In this document: positions 1-8,610 of the stretch, piece after piece
Layout: every line of letters starts with the position of its first letter
How positions within the stretch are numbered: position 1 is the first letter of the stretch
NCBI RefSeq assembly: GCF_032027425.1
Contig: NZ_JAVSJA010000001.1
Span: 3,732,001-3,796,000, forward strand
Source of the DNA: Microcystis wesenbergii NRERC-220
GTDB taxonomy: Bacteria; Cyanobacteriota; Cyanobacteriia; Cyanobacteriales; Microcystaceae
Direction of reading: 5' to 3'
DNA length: 64,000 nucleotides
Notes under the pieces: model-generated
The model's database searches: none
The model's input: the letters and a program-made list of their open reading frames with translations, nothing else
Told to the model about the DNA's origin: nothing
Position numbers and translations under genes: made by a program

Positions 1-944
1 GTTATAGTACCTTAGCTTGGATACCAGAAGGTGAAGGCAGTTGGGCATTACCCTTACGTCATCAGCGAATTTCTTCCCATGAAACCCCAATTTCTAGAGC
101 GGTTTTACAACTCAAACAAGTATGCAGACATCTTCAACAAAGACCAATAACGCTCTGGGATAGTGAGTACGGATGCGCTCCCTTTGTTAAAGAAACAGCA
201 AACATTAATGCAGATCAACTAATTCGGCTACGCCCTAATCGCTGTATTTATGCAGAACCTCCCCAATATCAAGGAAATGGGAGACCGAAAAAACATGGTG
301 AAAAAATGAAATTATCTGACCCAGAAACTTGGGCAGTTCCAGTAGAAAGTATTGAGATTGATGACCCAACTTGGGGGGTCGTAAAAATTTCGAGATGGAA
401 TCGTTTTCATTTTGAACAATCGGCTGATTATCCCATGTCTATAATCTTGGTTCAACCTCAGGGGAAAAAACTCTCTCAAAGGTCTACTACACCAATGTGG
501 TTGGCTTGGATAGGAGAAGAATAAATATGCTCAATCGACCTGTGGAAATTGTATTTAAGACGCTTTCTCCTTGAGCATTGTAATCGTTTTATGAAGCAAA
601 GATTACACTGGACTTTACCTAAACTAGGAACCACTGAGAAGGGTCAAAGGTGGAGTGATTTAATCCCTATTATGACATGGCAATTATGGTTAGCTCGTGA
701 GATTATAGAAGATAATCCCTTACCTTGGCAAAAGCCTTTACCTGTGGAGAAATTAACCCCTGGAAGAGTGGCACAAAGCTTTTTGGGACTTTTGGTCGAG
801 ATAGGCACACCCGCCAAACCGCCAAAACCCAGAGGAAAGTCCCCAGGTTGGGAGAAGGGAAAAAAACGTCACAAAAAAACTCGTTATCCGACGGTGAAAA
901 AGACAGTTACTCGACAGAAAAAAGAGACAAAAGAGGTAGCTTAA
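1..944 (+). pseudogene. Decayed DDE-type transposase, 5' end outside window
   Basis: The reading frame is open from base 3 to a TAA at 522-524 and then continues in the same frame to the TAA at 942-944, so the gene is broken by one in-frame stop and not by a frameshift. The first part contains a DSEYG segment that fits a catalytic Asp of a DDE transposase. The part after the stop has DLWKLYLRRFLLEHCNRF, which fits the region of the last catalytic acid, and a long Lys/Arg-rich tail typical of cyanobacterial IS701/NF041680-like transposases. The N-terminus lies left of the window. The family assignment is from recall. Inverted repeats of the element were not located. Confidence 0.7.
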
Positions 945-1143
945 AACAAGAATTGATCATATTTCTGACTATTCTTAGCTTTCTGACAGGCTAAGACAAA
1001 TTTTAATGTGCTTCCCCCGACATCAAACGGTACAGTCTAGTCTAAACTCCAGTTTAATGCTACAATTGGGCTAGGCTGAATATCAGTAAAATAAGACGGA
1101 TTTTAACCGCCCATCCTTAGATTAGCTGAATCTTCTCCCCCTG

Positions 1144-1163
1144 CCCCCCCGATGTCGGGGGGG
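1144..1163. terminator. GC-rich hairpin, possible terminator
   Basis: Seven C plus G, a four-base loop (ATGT) and C plus seven G form an 8-bp stem. It is followed by TGCCTTTTCT, a weak T tract. It lies between the transposase relic and the antitoxin-like relic, so it could end transcription from the left or be part of a small palindromic repeat. Confidence 0.4.
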
Positions 1164-1200
1164 TGCCTTTTCTCATCTTAAAAAAACAGGAGATAGGACA

Positions 1201-1446
1201 ATGACATCGATCGAATTGCGGCAAAAACTAATCAACCAAATTGAGCGGCTGAGTTTTGAAAAACTTCTCGTTTTAGAAAAGCTGATCGAAAGTTTAGAAA
1301 GCCATTTACCAGAAACCTCAAAAAATATAGATGCTGCTCTATAATTTCCAGCTTCAACAAATATTTCTTTAGAAGATGATCCAATTATAGGAATGTGTTC
1401 TGGTGTAATTACTAATCTTTCGGAGCGGGCGGAAGAAATTTTATAA
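1201..1446 (+). pseudogene. Small antitoxin-like protein, broken by in-frame stop
   Basis: ATG at 1201 follows an AGGAGATAGGAC ribosome-binding region. The frame reads MTSIELRQKLINQIERLSFE, then stops at TAA 1342-1344 after 47 residues. The same frame continues to 1446 with residues ending SERAEEIL. Short proteins of this kind, beginning with a helical TxIELRQKLI segment, are common in cyanobacteria as antitoxin-like partners of small toxins. No toxin gene follows. The stop probably makes this a relic, but the 47-residue product could still be made. Confidence 0.5.
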
Positions 1447-1741
1447 AAAGACCTTATAATCAGTGAACAGTTATTAGTTATCAGTGATAAATTATCAGTA
1501 GCCTATTCTATGAAAAAACCTAGAAATTAGCGATTAGAATTGTCAATGCCCATAAATATATTAGTATAAGAGAAAAAAGAATTTATCTTATCCAAACAGC
1601 TTTTGAGAAGCGGAACATCCATTTAAACAGGATTTAGTATCACTGGTTCTGAATCACCACATCTCAAATTAGCCAAATTTATCGACCAAAATAAGCTAAA
1701 CTAACAGCAAAGATAATAGATTTTTTTCATCGGGATCACTT

Positions 1742-2743
1742 ATGGACGGTATCTGCACCCTAGCCAACGATCGCATTTACGATCAATTAGTCGCCCTACT
1801 CAACAGCATCGAGATCAATGCAGGAAAAGATATTCCTGTTTGTGTCTATCCCTACGATGACAACACCGAACGTATCAAGGCGGAAATTGCTCAACGTCCT
1901 AATGTACAGTTATTTGATAATCAGGAGATTATCGAACGCTGGGAAAATTTCGCCAAATCGATTTGGGATAGCCACCCGCAAGCCCGCGAACGTTGGTTGA
2001 AATCGGGTTGCACTGACCGATATTATCGCATGGGAATGCACCACCGTTTTATTGCTTTTGATAGTCCCTTCGATCGTTTTATCTATATGGATGGGGACAC
2101 CTTGCTACTCGATGCCGTTGATAAAATCTTCGCTATCCTAGATAGGCACGATTGTGTTGTTTACGACTTTCAGCACAAAGATCCCACTCATGTCTACGAA
2201 GTTTCTCAGCCAAAATTATTCGAGGTTTTTTCCCGTGATCGGATCGAAAAGGAGATTTTTTGTGCGGGTTTCTACGCTTCTAAAATTGGTTTATTCGATG
2301 AAAATCAGCGAGATTGGCTCATAGAACAATTGCGAGCAGGAGAAGCGGAAATCCTCTATCCGATGGCTCCCGATCAAACTATCGTCAATTATATGATGAT
2401 GCGATCAAATTTTTCTATATATAATCTAGCCCTTCAATTGCCTAAAGAAGAACGCGCTGGCTGCTGTGTCACCTCTCCCCATTTTCAGGCTTTAGATAAT
2501 ATTCTTTACGATAAGGGCAACCGCTTGACATACATTCACTACATTGGTTTATCTTCCTCTCTGTTCACTCGACTTTGTAGTGGTGAAAATCTCGATTTTC
2601 CCTATCGGGATATTTTCTTACACTATCGTTATCTCTACGAACCTAGTCAACGTCCTATATTTACCGATAGTCCCAAACCCTATCAACCACCTACCCCAAC
2701 CTTTTGGCAAAAAGTAACCAGAAAACTCGGCTTAGGAAAATAA
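1742..2743 (+). CDS. Npun_R2821/2823-like glycosyltransferase
   Basis: A 333-residue protein with an N-terminal nucleotide-sugar-binding style start (GICTLANDRIYDQLVALLNS) and a DxD-type metal and sugar-nucleotide motif in FIYMDGDTLLLD near residue 115. This is the layout of GT-A fold glycosyltransferases of the GT8-like group seen in cyanobacteria. It probably transfers a sugar in exopolysaccharide or glycan assembly; donor and acceptor cannot be read from the sequence. ATG 1742 has only weak ribosome-binding potential (GGGATCACTT). There is no signal peptide, so it should be cytoplasmic or membrane-peripheral. It stands alone, with decayed DNA on both sides. Confidence 0.75.
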   Translation: MDGICTLANDRIYDQLVALLNSIEINAGKDIPVCVYPYDDNTERIKAEIAQRPNVQLFDNQEIIERWENFAKSIWDSHPQARERWLKSGCTDRYYRMGMHHRFIAFDSPFDRFIYMDGDTLLLDAVDKIFAILDRHDCVVYDFQHKDPTHVYEVSQPKLFEVFSRDRIEKEIFCAGFYASKIGLFDENQRDWLIEQLRAGEAEILYPMAPDQTIVNYMMMRSNFSIYNLALQLPKEERAGCCVTSPHFQALDNILYDKGNRLTYIHYIGLSSSLFTRLCSGENLDFPYRDIFLHYRYLYEPSQRPIFTDSPKPYQPPTPTFWQKVTRKLGLGK

Positions 2744-2802
2744 AAATTAGGAGTGAATAATCAGGTTTCAGGCTAAAAATATTGACCAATTGACTTAAAA
2801 CT

Positions 2803-2965
2803 AGAAATATCACTTCATATTTCCTGGCGGCAGTAATTTTTCCAAGACTTACAGGAAATCACGAAACTTTCTGGGTTAGATATTGTCATGGCTACTTAAT
2901 GATCGTTGGGATTTGACAGTGGAATTAGAGAAACGAAAACAAAGATAAAAGATCAGATAACACCT
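2803..2965 (+). pseudogene. Relic of the 3' end of an ariA-like ATPase gene
   Basis: This stretch aligns with 4964-5130 of the intact ATPase gene downstream: ATATCACTTCATATTTCCTGG, then the ACTTACAGGAAATCACGAAAC block, then GATCGTTGGGATTTGACAGT. About 21 bases containing the His-loop (THSPD) codons are deleted after GGCTAC, and other small indels occur, so it cannot encode a working product. It is the remnant of a second copy of the cassette. Confidence 0.8.
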
Positions 2966-3425
2966 GACAGAATTGCTAATAGCATTCGTTTACTATGCCA
3001 GGATCATGAAGGAGTTTTTTAAATTGTTGAAGGCTATAGTGATAGACTTATTTATGAGCGAGTTAAATGAGCAAGAGGTTAGGCTGACAATTGCCTCTAA
3101 TAAAAATAATGCTATCAAAGCATTATCCATCTTAGAGAAGAAAATTTTCGCCGATTTGTTGCTTAGATGCAGATTTTTTGAGAATATAACAGAAAATTAC
3201 CGACAGTAATAATCTCTTTTTGACCGATGAACATGATGGGGAAATGATGTTAATTAAATCTGTTGCTTTCAATCAATTATTAAAAGAACGAGGAAGTGAA
3301 GAAAAAATTCAAGCTTTCCCCAAAGATAATAGAGAAACTTTGCTAAAATTAGGGCAGCAAAAAAGAATCTGTCAATCAATGTTGACCCATGGCAATCTAA
3401 TAATCATCCTGATAAAATATTCTGA
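2949..3425 (+). pseudogene. Relic of an ariB-like DUF4435 gene
   Basis: This aligns with the intact DUF4435 gene at 5131-5973. The start codon region is altered (AAAGATAAAAGATCAGATAA), a TAA interrupts the frame just before the TOPRIM Glu motif, and there are several frameshifts. Two internal deletions remove about 85 and 280 bases relative to the intact copy. The segment TTTTTGACCGATGAACATGA still matches the TDEHD motif region. The relic stops at the same TGA (3423-3425) as the intact gene. It is clearly non-functional. Confidence 0.85.
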
Positions 3426-3797
3426 TTCAGCTTATTGCCTTAAGTTTGAGATGATATATTTAACAAATCTAATCTCACTGAAAGATTAATTTAACCTTGA
3501 TCGGTCGCCTTGGGGGATTGATTCGATTTCTTAACCTTTTAATAAATTGATTTTTTCCCCTAGTCAGGCTAGAATCAGTAGGATTAGCATCCAAGATAAT
3601 CGGGGTAACTTGGCTTAATCTGGGGCAGTGTAGCCTAAAAAAACGGCCAAAATAGTAAAATTCAGGCTGAAGAGGCTTGTTTCTAACTGTTTAATCTATT
3701 ATTTAGGTATTAGACTCTATGGCTAAAGCGTCCACCGTAACTTCCGAAATCGATCTTAAAGATTCGCAATATTACTTTAACCGAGAATTAAGCTGGT
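3426..3797 (+). repeat. Duplicated ppk upstream region and first 26 codons
   Basis: The sequence from the end of the ariB relic through base 3797 matches 5974-6415, which leads into full-length ppk. Shared blocks include GAGATGATATATTTAACAAAT, AATAAATTGATTTTTTCCCC and GGGGCAGTGTAGCCTAAAAA. The downstream copy has about 80 extra bases (around 6020-6100). The match ends exactly at CTGGT, one base before the ATG of the ATPase gene at 3798. The block therefore supplies the upstream region of the cassette. Confidence 0.85.
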
Positions 3798-3808
3798 ATG
3801 AGAATTAA
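3719..3808 (+). pseudogene. Truncated ppk start, now a 29-codon leader ORF overlapping ariA
   Basis: ATG 3719 encodes MAKASTVTSEIDLKDSQYYF and a few more residues identical or nearly so to the start of PPK at 6337. After the Trp codon (3794-3796) the frame continues into the ATPase gene for three codons and stops at TAA 3806-3808. The ATPase ATG (3798-3800) lies inside this leader in another frame. If the ppk start is still translated, ribosomes ending at 3808 could re-initiate on the ATPase start; that coupling is inferred. Confidence 0.75.
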
Positions 3809-5153
3809 ACAAATTACAGTTAAGCATCTTTTTGGTATATTTGACCATACAATTAATCTCAATATGGAGGAAAGAATAACTATTATTCATGGTAAAAATG
3901 GCTTTGGTAAAACCTCAATACTGCGATTGGTCAATGGCTTTTTTAACTTAAAGTATTCAGATATAAGAGCTATTCCTTTTCAAAAATTTACTATAATTTT
4001 TGACGATAACAGCTTTGTAGATGTTGTCAAAGCTTCCACCAGTAGGAATAAAAAAAGTAATGCAAGACCAAAGATTGATTTTAATTTTACTTCCTCCGAT
4101 CAAAAAGAAAAACTGACTTTTTATCCTAATTTACTAGACGGGAAAACAATCTTTTTCCCTCTCAGCATGATAGATGATTTCATACCTGGTTTAGATAGAG
4201 TTGGATCAGAAAAATGGCTCTATACCCCCACAAAAGAAATTCTGGATTTAGAAGATATTTATGAACGATTTGGAGAATATTTACCCAAGCAATTCCAGAA
4301 AGAATATCCTGATTGGTTAAAGAAAATTATAGACTCTATTAATGTTCGTTTTATTGAATCACAACGTCTATTAGATATTTCCAATAGTGCCAAAAATGGC
4401 AGAACTATAAGGATGCCGATGACATTGTACTCTGTGGCCAGCTATTCTGAAGATTTAGCAGAAAATATTCAAACTAAATTAGCAGAGTATGGACAACTAT
4501 CTCAAACTTTAGATCGAACCTTTCCAGCGAGAGTTGTACAAAAAAAGGCATCATTGACCGATGATGAACTAAGGGAAAAAATTGATCAACTTGAAAGCGA
4601 AAGAAATCAATTAATTAGTGCAGGACTATTGAAAAAAGATGAAGATTCTAACTTCCAAGTTAAAGATAGTATTGATGATAGCACCAGAAAGTTATTATCG
4701 GTTTATATTGAGGATGTAGATAAAAAGCTCAATGTATTCAATGACATTTATCCTAAAGTAGAGCTATTTAAAAATATAATTAATAAAAAATATTCTTTCA
4801 AAAGTGTTACTATTGATCAAAGCAAAGGGTTTATCTTCACTACCCAGGAAGGGGAGGTTTTATCGCCAACAGATTTATCTTCTGGGGAACAGCACGAATT
4901 AGTAATTTTATATGAATTGTTATTTAAAGTTAAACCTAATACTTTGATCTTAATTGATGAACCAGAAATGTCACTTCATATTTCATGGCAGCAGGAATTT
5001 TTAAAAGACTTACAGGAAATCACGAAACTTTCCGGGTTAGATATTTTGATGGCTACCCATTCTCCTGATATTATTAATGATCGTTGGGATTTGACAGTTG
5101 AATTAGAGAAACCAAAGCAAAAAAGCAAAGATGAGAGAACAGATAACACCTGA
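3798..5153 (+). CDS. PARIS AriA-like ABC-family ATPase
   Basis: A 451-residue SMC/ABC-type ATPase. Visible motifs are Walker A GKNGFGKTS (residues 32-40), the ABC signature LSSGEQ (360-365), Walker B LILIDEPEMSLH (383-394) and the His loop MATHSPD (418-424). The charged middle (about 240-320) probably forms a helical insertion. An ABC ATPase followed by a DUF4435 protein is the layout of the PARIS anti-phage system, in which AriA assembles a scaffold, holds AriB, and releases it on sensing a phage trigger. The gene overlaps the DUF4435 gene by 23 bases. Its ATG directly follows a truncated ppk start, and no clear Shine-Dalgarno is seen, so expression probably uses the duplicated ppk leader. 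A looser relation to other OLD-like ATPase systems remains possible. Confidence 0.78.
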   Translation: MRIKQITVKHLFGIFDHTINLNMEERITIIHGKNGFGKTSILRLVNGFFNLKYSDIRAIPFQKFTIIFDDNSFVDVVKASTSRNKKSNARPKIDFNFTSSDQKEKLTFYPNLLDGKTIFFPLSMIDDFIPGLDRVGSEKWLYTPTKEILDLEDIYERFGEYLPKQFQKEYPDWLKKIIDSINVRFIESQRLLDISNSAKNGRTIRMPMTLYSVASYSEDLAENIQTKLAEYGQLSQTLDRTFPARVVQKKASLTDDELREKIDQLESERNQLISAGLLKKDEDSNFQVKDSIDDSTRKLLSVYIEDVDKKLNVFNDIYPKVELFKNIINKKYSFKSVTIDQSKGFIFTTQEGEVLSPTDLSSGEQHELVILYELLFKVKPNTLILIDEPEMSLHISWQQEFLKDLQEITKLSGLDILMATHSPDIINDRWDLTVELEKPKQKSKDERTDNT

Positions 5154-5973
5154 CAGAATTGCCAATAGCATTCGTTTACTACGCAGCGATCATGAGGGAG
5201 TTTTTTTAATTGTTGAAGGTCATAGTGATAAACTTATTTATGAGCGATTAGTAAACAAGCAAGAGGTTAGGGTGACAATTGCCTCTGGTAAAAATAATGC
5301 TATCAAAGCATTATCCATCTTAGAAAAAGACAATTTTTGCGGAGTTGTTGCTGTTATAGATGCGGATTTTTCGAGAATAGAACAGCAAATTCCCGACAGT
5401 AATCATCTCTTTTTAACCGATGAACATGATTTGGAAATGATGTTAATTAAATCTGCCGCTTTCGATAAATTATTAAAAGAACGAGGAAGTGAAGAAAAAA
5501 TTGCAGCTTTTTCCAAAGATATTAGAGAAACTTTACTAAAGTTAGGGCAGGAAATTGGTAAATTAAGATTGCTATCTCTTAGAAATGAGTTGAATTTAAA
5601 GTTTGAAGGATTAAATTTTAGTAAGTTTATTGACAAAAAGAATCTGTCAATAGATATTGACAAATTAATGATAAGTATCAAAAATCATTCTCAGAAACTG
5701 TCTTTAGACGAACAGCAAATTAAACAGGATTTATCGGTAATTAGCGATGAAAATCATGATCCGTGGCAGCTATGTTGTGGACACGATTTTATCAGCATTT
5801 TAGCGATCGCACTCTGGAAGGTTTTAGGTACATGGAATGCTAATGATGTTAAAAAAGAAGACTTGGAAAGAGACTTAAGATTAGCTTATGAGTTATCTTA
5901 TTTTTATCAAACACAAATATATCAACTAATGGTCAATTGGCAATCTAATAATCATCCTTATCAAATATTCTGA
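5131..5973 (+). CDS. PARIS AriB-like DUF4435/TOPRIM effector
   Basis: A 280-residue protein of the DUF4435 family. TOPRIM-type acidic residues are visible: Glu29 in LIVEGHSDKLIYERL, and Asp77 and Asp79 in VVAVIDADF, followed by TDEHDLEMM (residues 96-104) and a C-terminal CCGHDFISIL. In PARIS the AriB partner is a TOPRIM nuclease that, once released from AriA, blocks translation and stops phage spread. All expected acidic positions are present, so the protein should be active. The start overlaps the ATPase gene by 23 bases in another frame, which suggests translational coupling. The coding sequence is AT-rich compared with ppk. A decayed paralogue lies at 2949-3425. Confidence 0.78.
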   Translation: MREQITPDRIANSIRLLRSDHEGVFLIVEGHSDKLIYERLVNKQEVRVTIASGKNNAIKALSILEKDNFCGVVAVIDADFSRIEQQIPDSNHLFLTDEHDLEMMLIKSAAFDKLLKERGSEEKIAAFSKDIRETLLKLGQEIGKLRLLSLRNELNLKFEGLNFSKFIDKKNLSIDIDKLMISIKNHSQKLSLDEQQIKQDLSVISDENHDPWQLCCGHDFISILAIALWKVLGTWNANDVKKEDLERDLRLAYELSYFYQTQIYQLMVNWQSNNHPYQIF

Positions 5974-6336
5974 TTTGGCTTATTGCCTTAAGTTTGAGAT
6001 GATATATTTAACAAATCGGCTCGACTTTGTGTTATAATCAAAGCAAGGCTTTAAAGACGATATTCTCAGCAAATTATGCCTATTGTTCTTCCTGGCACTC
6101 TAATTTCACTGAAAGATTAATTTAACCTTGATCTGTCGGGATTGATTTCTTAACCTGTTAATAAATTGATTTTTTCCCCGGTCAGGCTAGAATCAGTAGG
6201 ATTAGCATCCAAGATAATCAGGGTAACTTTGGTTAATCTGGGGCAGTGTAGCCTAAAAAAACGCCCAAAATAGTCAAATTTAGGCTTAAGTGGCTTCTTA
6301 CTAACTGTTTAATCTATTATTTAGGTATTAGACTCT
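5974..6336 (+). promoter_or_regulatory. ppk upstream region with possible Pho-box half-sites
   Basis: This 363-base stretch has no gene. It is duplicated at 3426-3718. It holds TTTAACCT at 6121-6128 and CTTAACCT at 6149-6156, both close to the cyanobacterial Pho-box octamer (YTTAAYYW), but the 28-base spacing does not fit the usual 11-base periodicity. GTGTTATAATC near 6030 resembles a -10 element and lies in the part missing from the upstream copy. Phosphate control is a guess. Confidence 0.3.
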
Positions 6337-8505
6337 ATGGCTAAAGCTCCTAGCGTAACTTCCGAAATCGATCTTAAAGATTCGCAATATTACTTTAACC
6401 GAGAATTAAGCTGGTTAGAATTTAATCATCGCGTGCTTTATGAGGCACTTGATCCTCGGACTCCCCTACTAGAAAGATTAAAATTTACCGCCATTTTTTG
6501 TGCCAATCTCGACGAATTTTTTATGGTACGGGTGGCAGTTCTTAAACAACAGGTAGAGGCAAATGTAGCCGTTTTAAGTGCCGATGGCCGGACTGCCTCG
6601 GAACAGCTAACCGAGATAAGTAAACGTCTGCGTCCCCTTGTACAACAGCAGGATCATCTTTTTGAACACACCCTGAAAAACCTCTTAGTAGAACAGGGAA
6701 TTCATCTGATTAACTATGTAGATTTACATCAAGAACAGCGCAATTATCTCCACGATTACTTTGAACAAAATATTTTCCCCGTTTTAACTCCCCTGGCGGT
6801 GGATCCTAGTCATCCTTTTCCCTACATTTCTAATCTTAGTCTCAATTTAGCCGTAGTCGTTCGCGATCCCGACACCGATAAAGAACTATTTGCCAGGGTG
6901 AAAGTACCGCAGGTTTTCCCACGTTTTCTGGCATTATCCAAAGAATTACGCCACCAAGACGGAAAAGCTTCGATTTGGACGGGAGTACCTCTTGAACAGG
7001 TGGTAATGCACAATTTAGAGGCACTTTTCCCCGGCATGATCATCCAAGAATGTTATCCTTTTCGGGTGACGCGCAACGCTGACATCTCCGTCGAAGAAGA
7101 TGAGGCCGATGATTTATTATTAGCGATCGAGGAAGAAGTACGCAAGCGCCGCATCGGTAAATCGGCAGTACGTCTGGAAATTCACAGTTCTACCCCTAGC
7201 AATATTAAAAACCGGATCATGCGCGATCTGGGACTTGAGGAGATCGATGTTTACGATGTGGATGGACTGCTGGGACACAAAGATTTATTTTATTTTCTGT
7301 CTTTACCCTGTCCCGAACTGAAAGATCCGCCTTGGAATCCTGTCACCCCACCGGTTTTACAGGGATTGCGAGAAATAGTTGACGGTAACGAAGACGGGAT
7401 CCTAGAACAGGATGGCGAAGATATTTTTACTTTAATTCGCAATAACGATATTCTCGTTCATCACCCTTACCATTCCTTTAGTGCCTCAGTACAACAGTTT
7501 ATCGCCCAGGCTGCCCATGATGCCCATGTTTTAGCGATTAAAATGACTTTGTATCGTACTTCCGGAGATTCCCCGATTGTCAATTCCCTGATTGCAGCGG
7601 CGGAAAATGGTAAACAGGTAGCGGCGTTAGTGGAACTAAAAGCACGCTTTGATGAGGAAAATAACATTACTTGGGCGAAAAAGCTCGAACAAGCCGGAGT
7701 TCACGTTGTTTATGGCTTAGTTGGTCTCAAAACCCATACGAAAGTGGTTCTCGTGGTCAGAAAAGAAGGGGATAAAATCCGTCGTTATTTCCATATTGGC
7801 ACGGGCAATTATAACCCAAAAACGGCTAAATTATACACTGATTTGGGTTTACTTAGCTGTCGCGAGGATTTGGGGGCAGATATCACCGATTTATTTAACT
7901 TTCTGACCGGATACTCCCGTCAGCAATCCTATCGCAAACTTTTAATTGCCCCGGTGAGTTTGCGAAAACGGATGTTAGCAATGATCGATCGCGAGGCCAA
8001 AAACTGTAAAAATGGCGGTACGGGGCGCATTGTCGCAAAAATGAACGCTCTTGTCGATAAACCGATTATAGAAGCTTTATACGCCGCTTCTCGTGCCGGT
8101 GTGCAGATTGACTTGATTATTCGCGGTATCTGTTGTTTACGGCCCGGATTGCCGGAAGTGAGCGAAAATATCCGAGTAATTAGCATTATCGGCCGCTTTT
8201 TGGAACATTCCCGCATTTTTTACTTTTACAATGATGGTCAGGAGGAGGTTTATATTGGTAGCGCCGATTGGATGACGCGGAACCTGACTCGTCGCGTGGA
8301 AGCAGTGACACCCATTGATGAACCAGCGATCGCCAAGGAACTGGAAGAAATTCTCGGCATTATGTTGTCAGATAACCGGCAAGCATGGGAATTACAATCC
8401 GACGGCAGTTATATTCAGCGTCGTGCTGCCAACCAGGGACAGGAAAGCAGTACCCATGTAATTTTAATGGAAAAAGCCCTTAAATCTGCGGGTGTTAGTC
8501 AATAG
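6337..8505 (+). CDS. ppk1: Polyphosphate kinase 1
   Basis: A 722-residue PPK1, the usual length. It makes polyphosphate from the gamma phosphate of ATP, reversibly. The N-terminal domain starts with FNRELSWLEFNHRVLYEA. The catalytic domains carry IKMTLYRTSGDSPIVNSL, the KARFDEENNI segment and the phosphohistidine region RYFHIGTGNYNPKTA, then the second-histidine region with RFLEHSRIFYF. The protein is soluble or membrane-peripheral. ATG 6337 matches the duplicated start at 3719. It is the last gene before a repeat-rich gap, and its upstream region is shared with the PARIS-like cassette. The identification is secure. Confidence 0.97.
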   Translation: MAKAPSVTSEIDLKDSQYYFNRELSWLEFNHRVLYEALDPRTPLLERLKFTAIFCANLDEFFMVRVAVLKQQVEANVAVLSADGRTASEQLTEISKRLRPLVQQQDHLFEHTLKNLLVEQGIHLINYVDLHQEQRNYLHDYFEQNIFPVLTPLAVDPSHPFPYISNLSLNLAVVVRDPDTDKELFARVKVPQVFPRFLALSKELRHQDGKASIWTGVPLEQVVMHNLEALFPGMIIQECYPFRVTRNADISVEEDEADDLLLAIEEEVRKRRIGKSAVRLEIHSSTPSNIKNRIMRDLGLEEIDVYDVDGLLGHKDLFYFLSLPCPELKDPPWNPVTPPVLQGLREIVDGNEDGILEQDGEDIFTLIRNNDILVHHPYHSFSASVQQFIAQAAHDAHVLAIKMTLYRTSGDSPIVNSLIAAAENGKQVAALVELKARFDEENNITWAKKLEQAGVHVVYGLVGLKTHTKVVLVVRKEGDKIRRYFHIGTGNYNPKTAKLYTDLGLLSCREDLGADITDLFNFLTGYSRQQSYRKLLIAPVSLRKRMLAMIDREAKNCKNGGTGRIVAKMNALVDKPIIEALYAASRAGVQIDLIIRGICCLRPGLPEVSENIRVISIIGRFLEHSRIFYFYNDGQEEVYIGSADWMTRNLTRRVEAVTPIDEPAIAKELEEILGIMLSDNRQAWELQSDGSYIQRRAANQGQESSTHVILMEKALKSAGVSQ

Positions 8506-8606
8506 GAACAGTTATCAGTTATCAGTTATCAGTGATCAGTTATCAGTTATCAGTGGGTAAGTTATCAGTTATCAGTTATCAGTGGGTAAGTAATCAGTGA
8601 TCAGAT
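8506..8606. repeat. TTATCAG(TTATCAG) short-repeat cluster
   Basis: Head-to-tail copies of AGTTATCAGTT/AGTGATCAGTT and GGGTAAGTTATCAG fill this stretch just after the ppk stop. Similar clusters occur at about 27900-27945, 41221-41285, 50925-50990, 53815-53842 and 58978-59050, almost always in gaps between converging genes or next to MITEs. No coding content is seen. Confidence 0.9.
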
Positions 8607-8610
8607 GTGA

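Noticed and set aside
725-994. 89-residue open frame overlapping the transposase relic
   Set aside because: It lies in another frame of the Lys/Arg-rich transposase tail and has no independent features.
2973-3489. Two open frames (about 78 and 89 residues) as separate small genes
   Set aside because: Both are out-of-frame or in-frame pieces of the decayed ariB copy, as shown by DNA match to 5131-5973.
3798-5973. Gabija or OLD-type system
   Set aside because: Gabija GajA fuses ATPase and TOPRIM in one protein and pairs with a UvrD-like helicase; here ATPase and TOPRIM are separate and no helicase is present.
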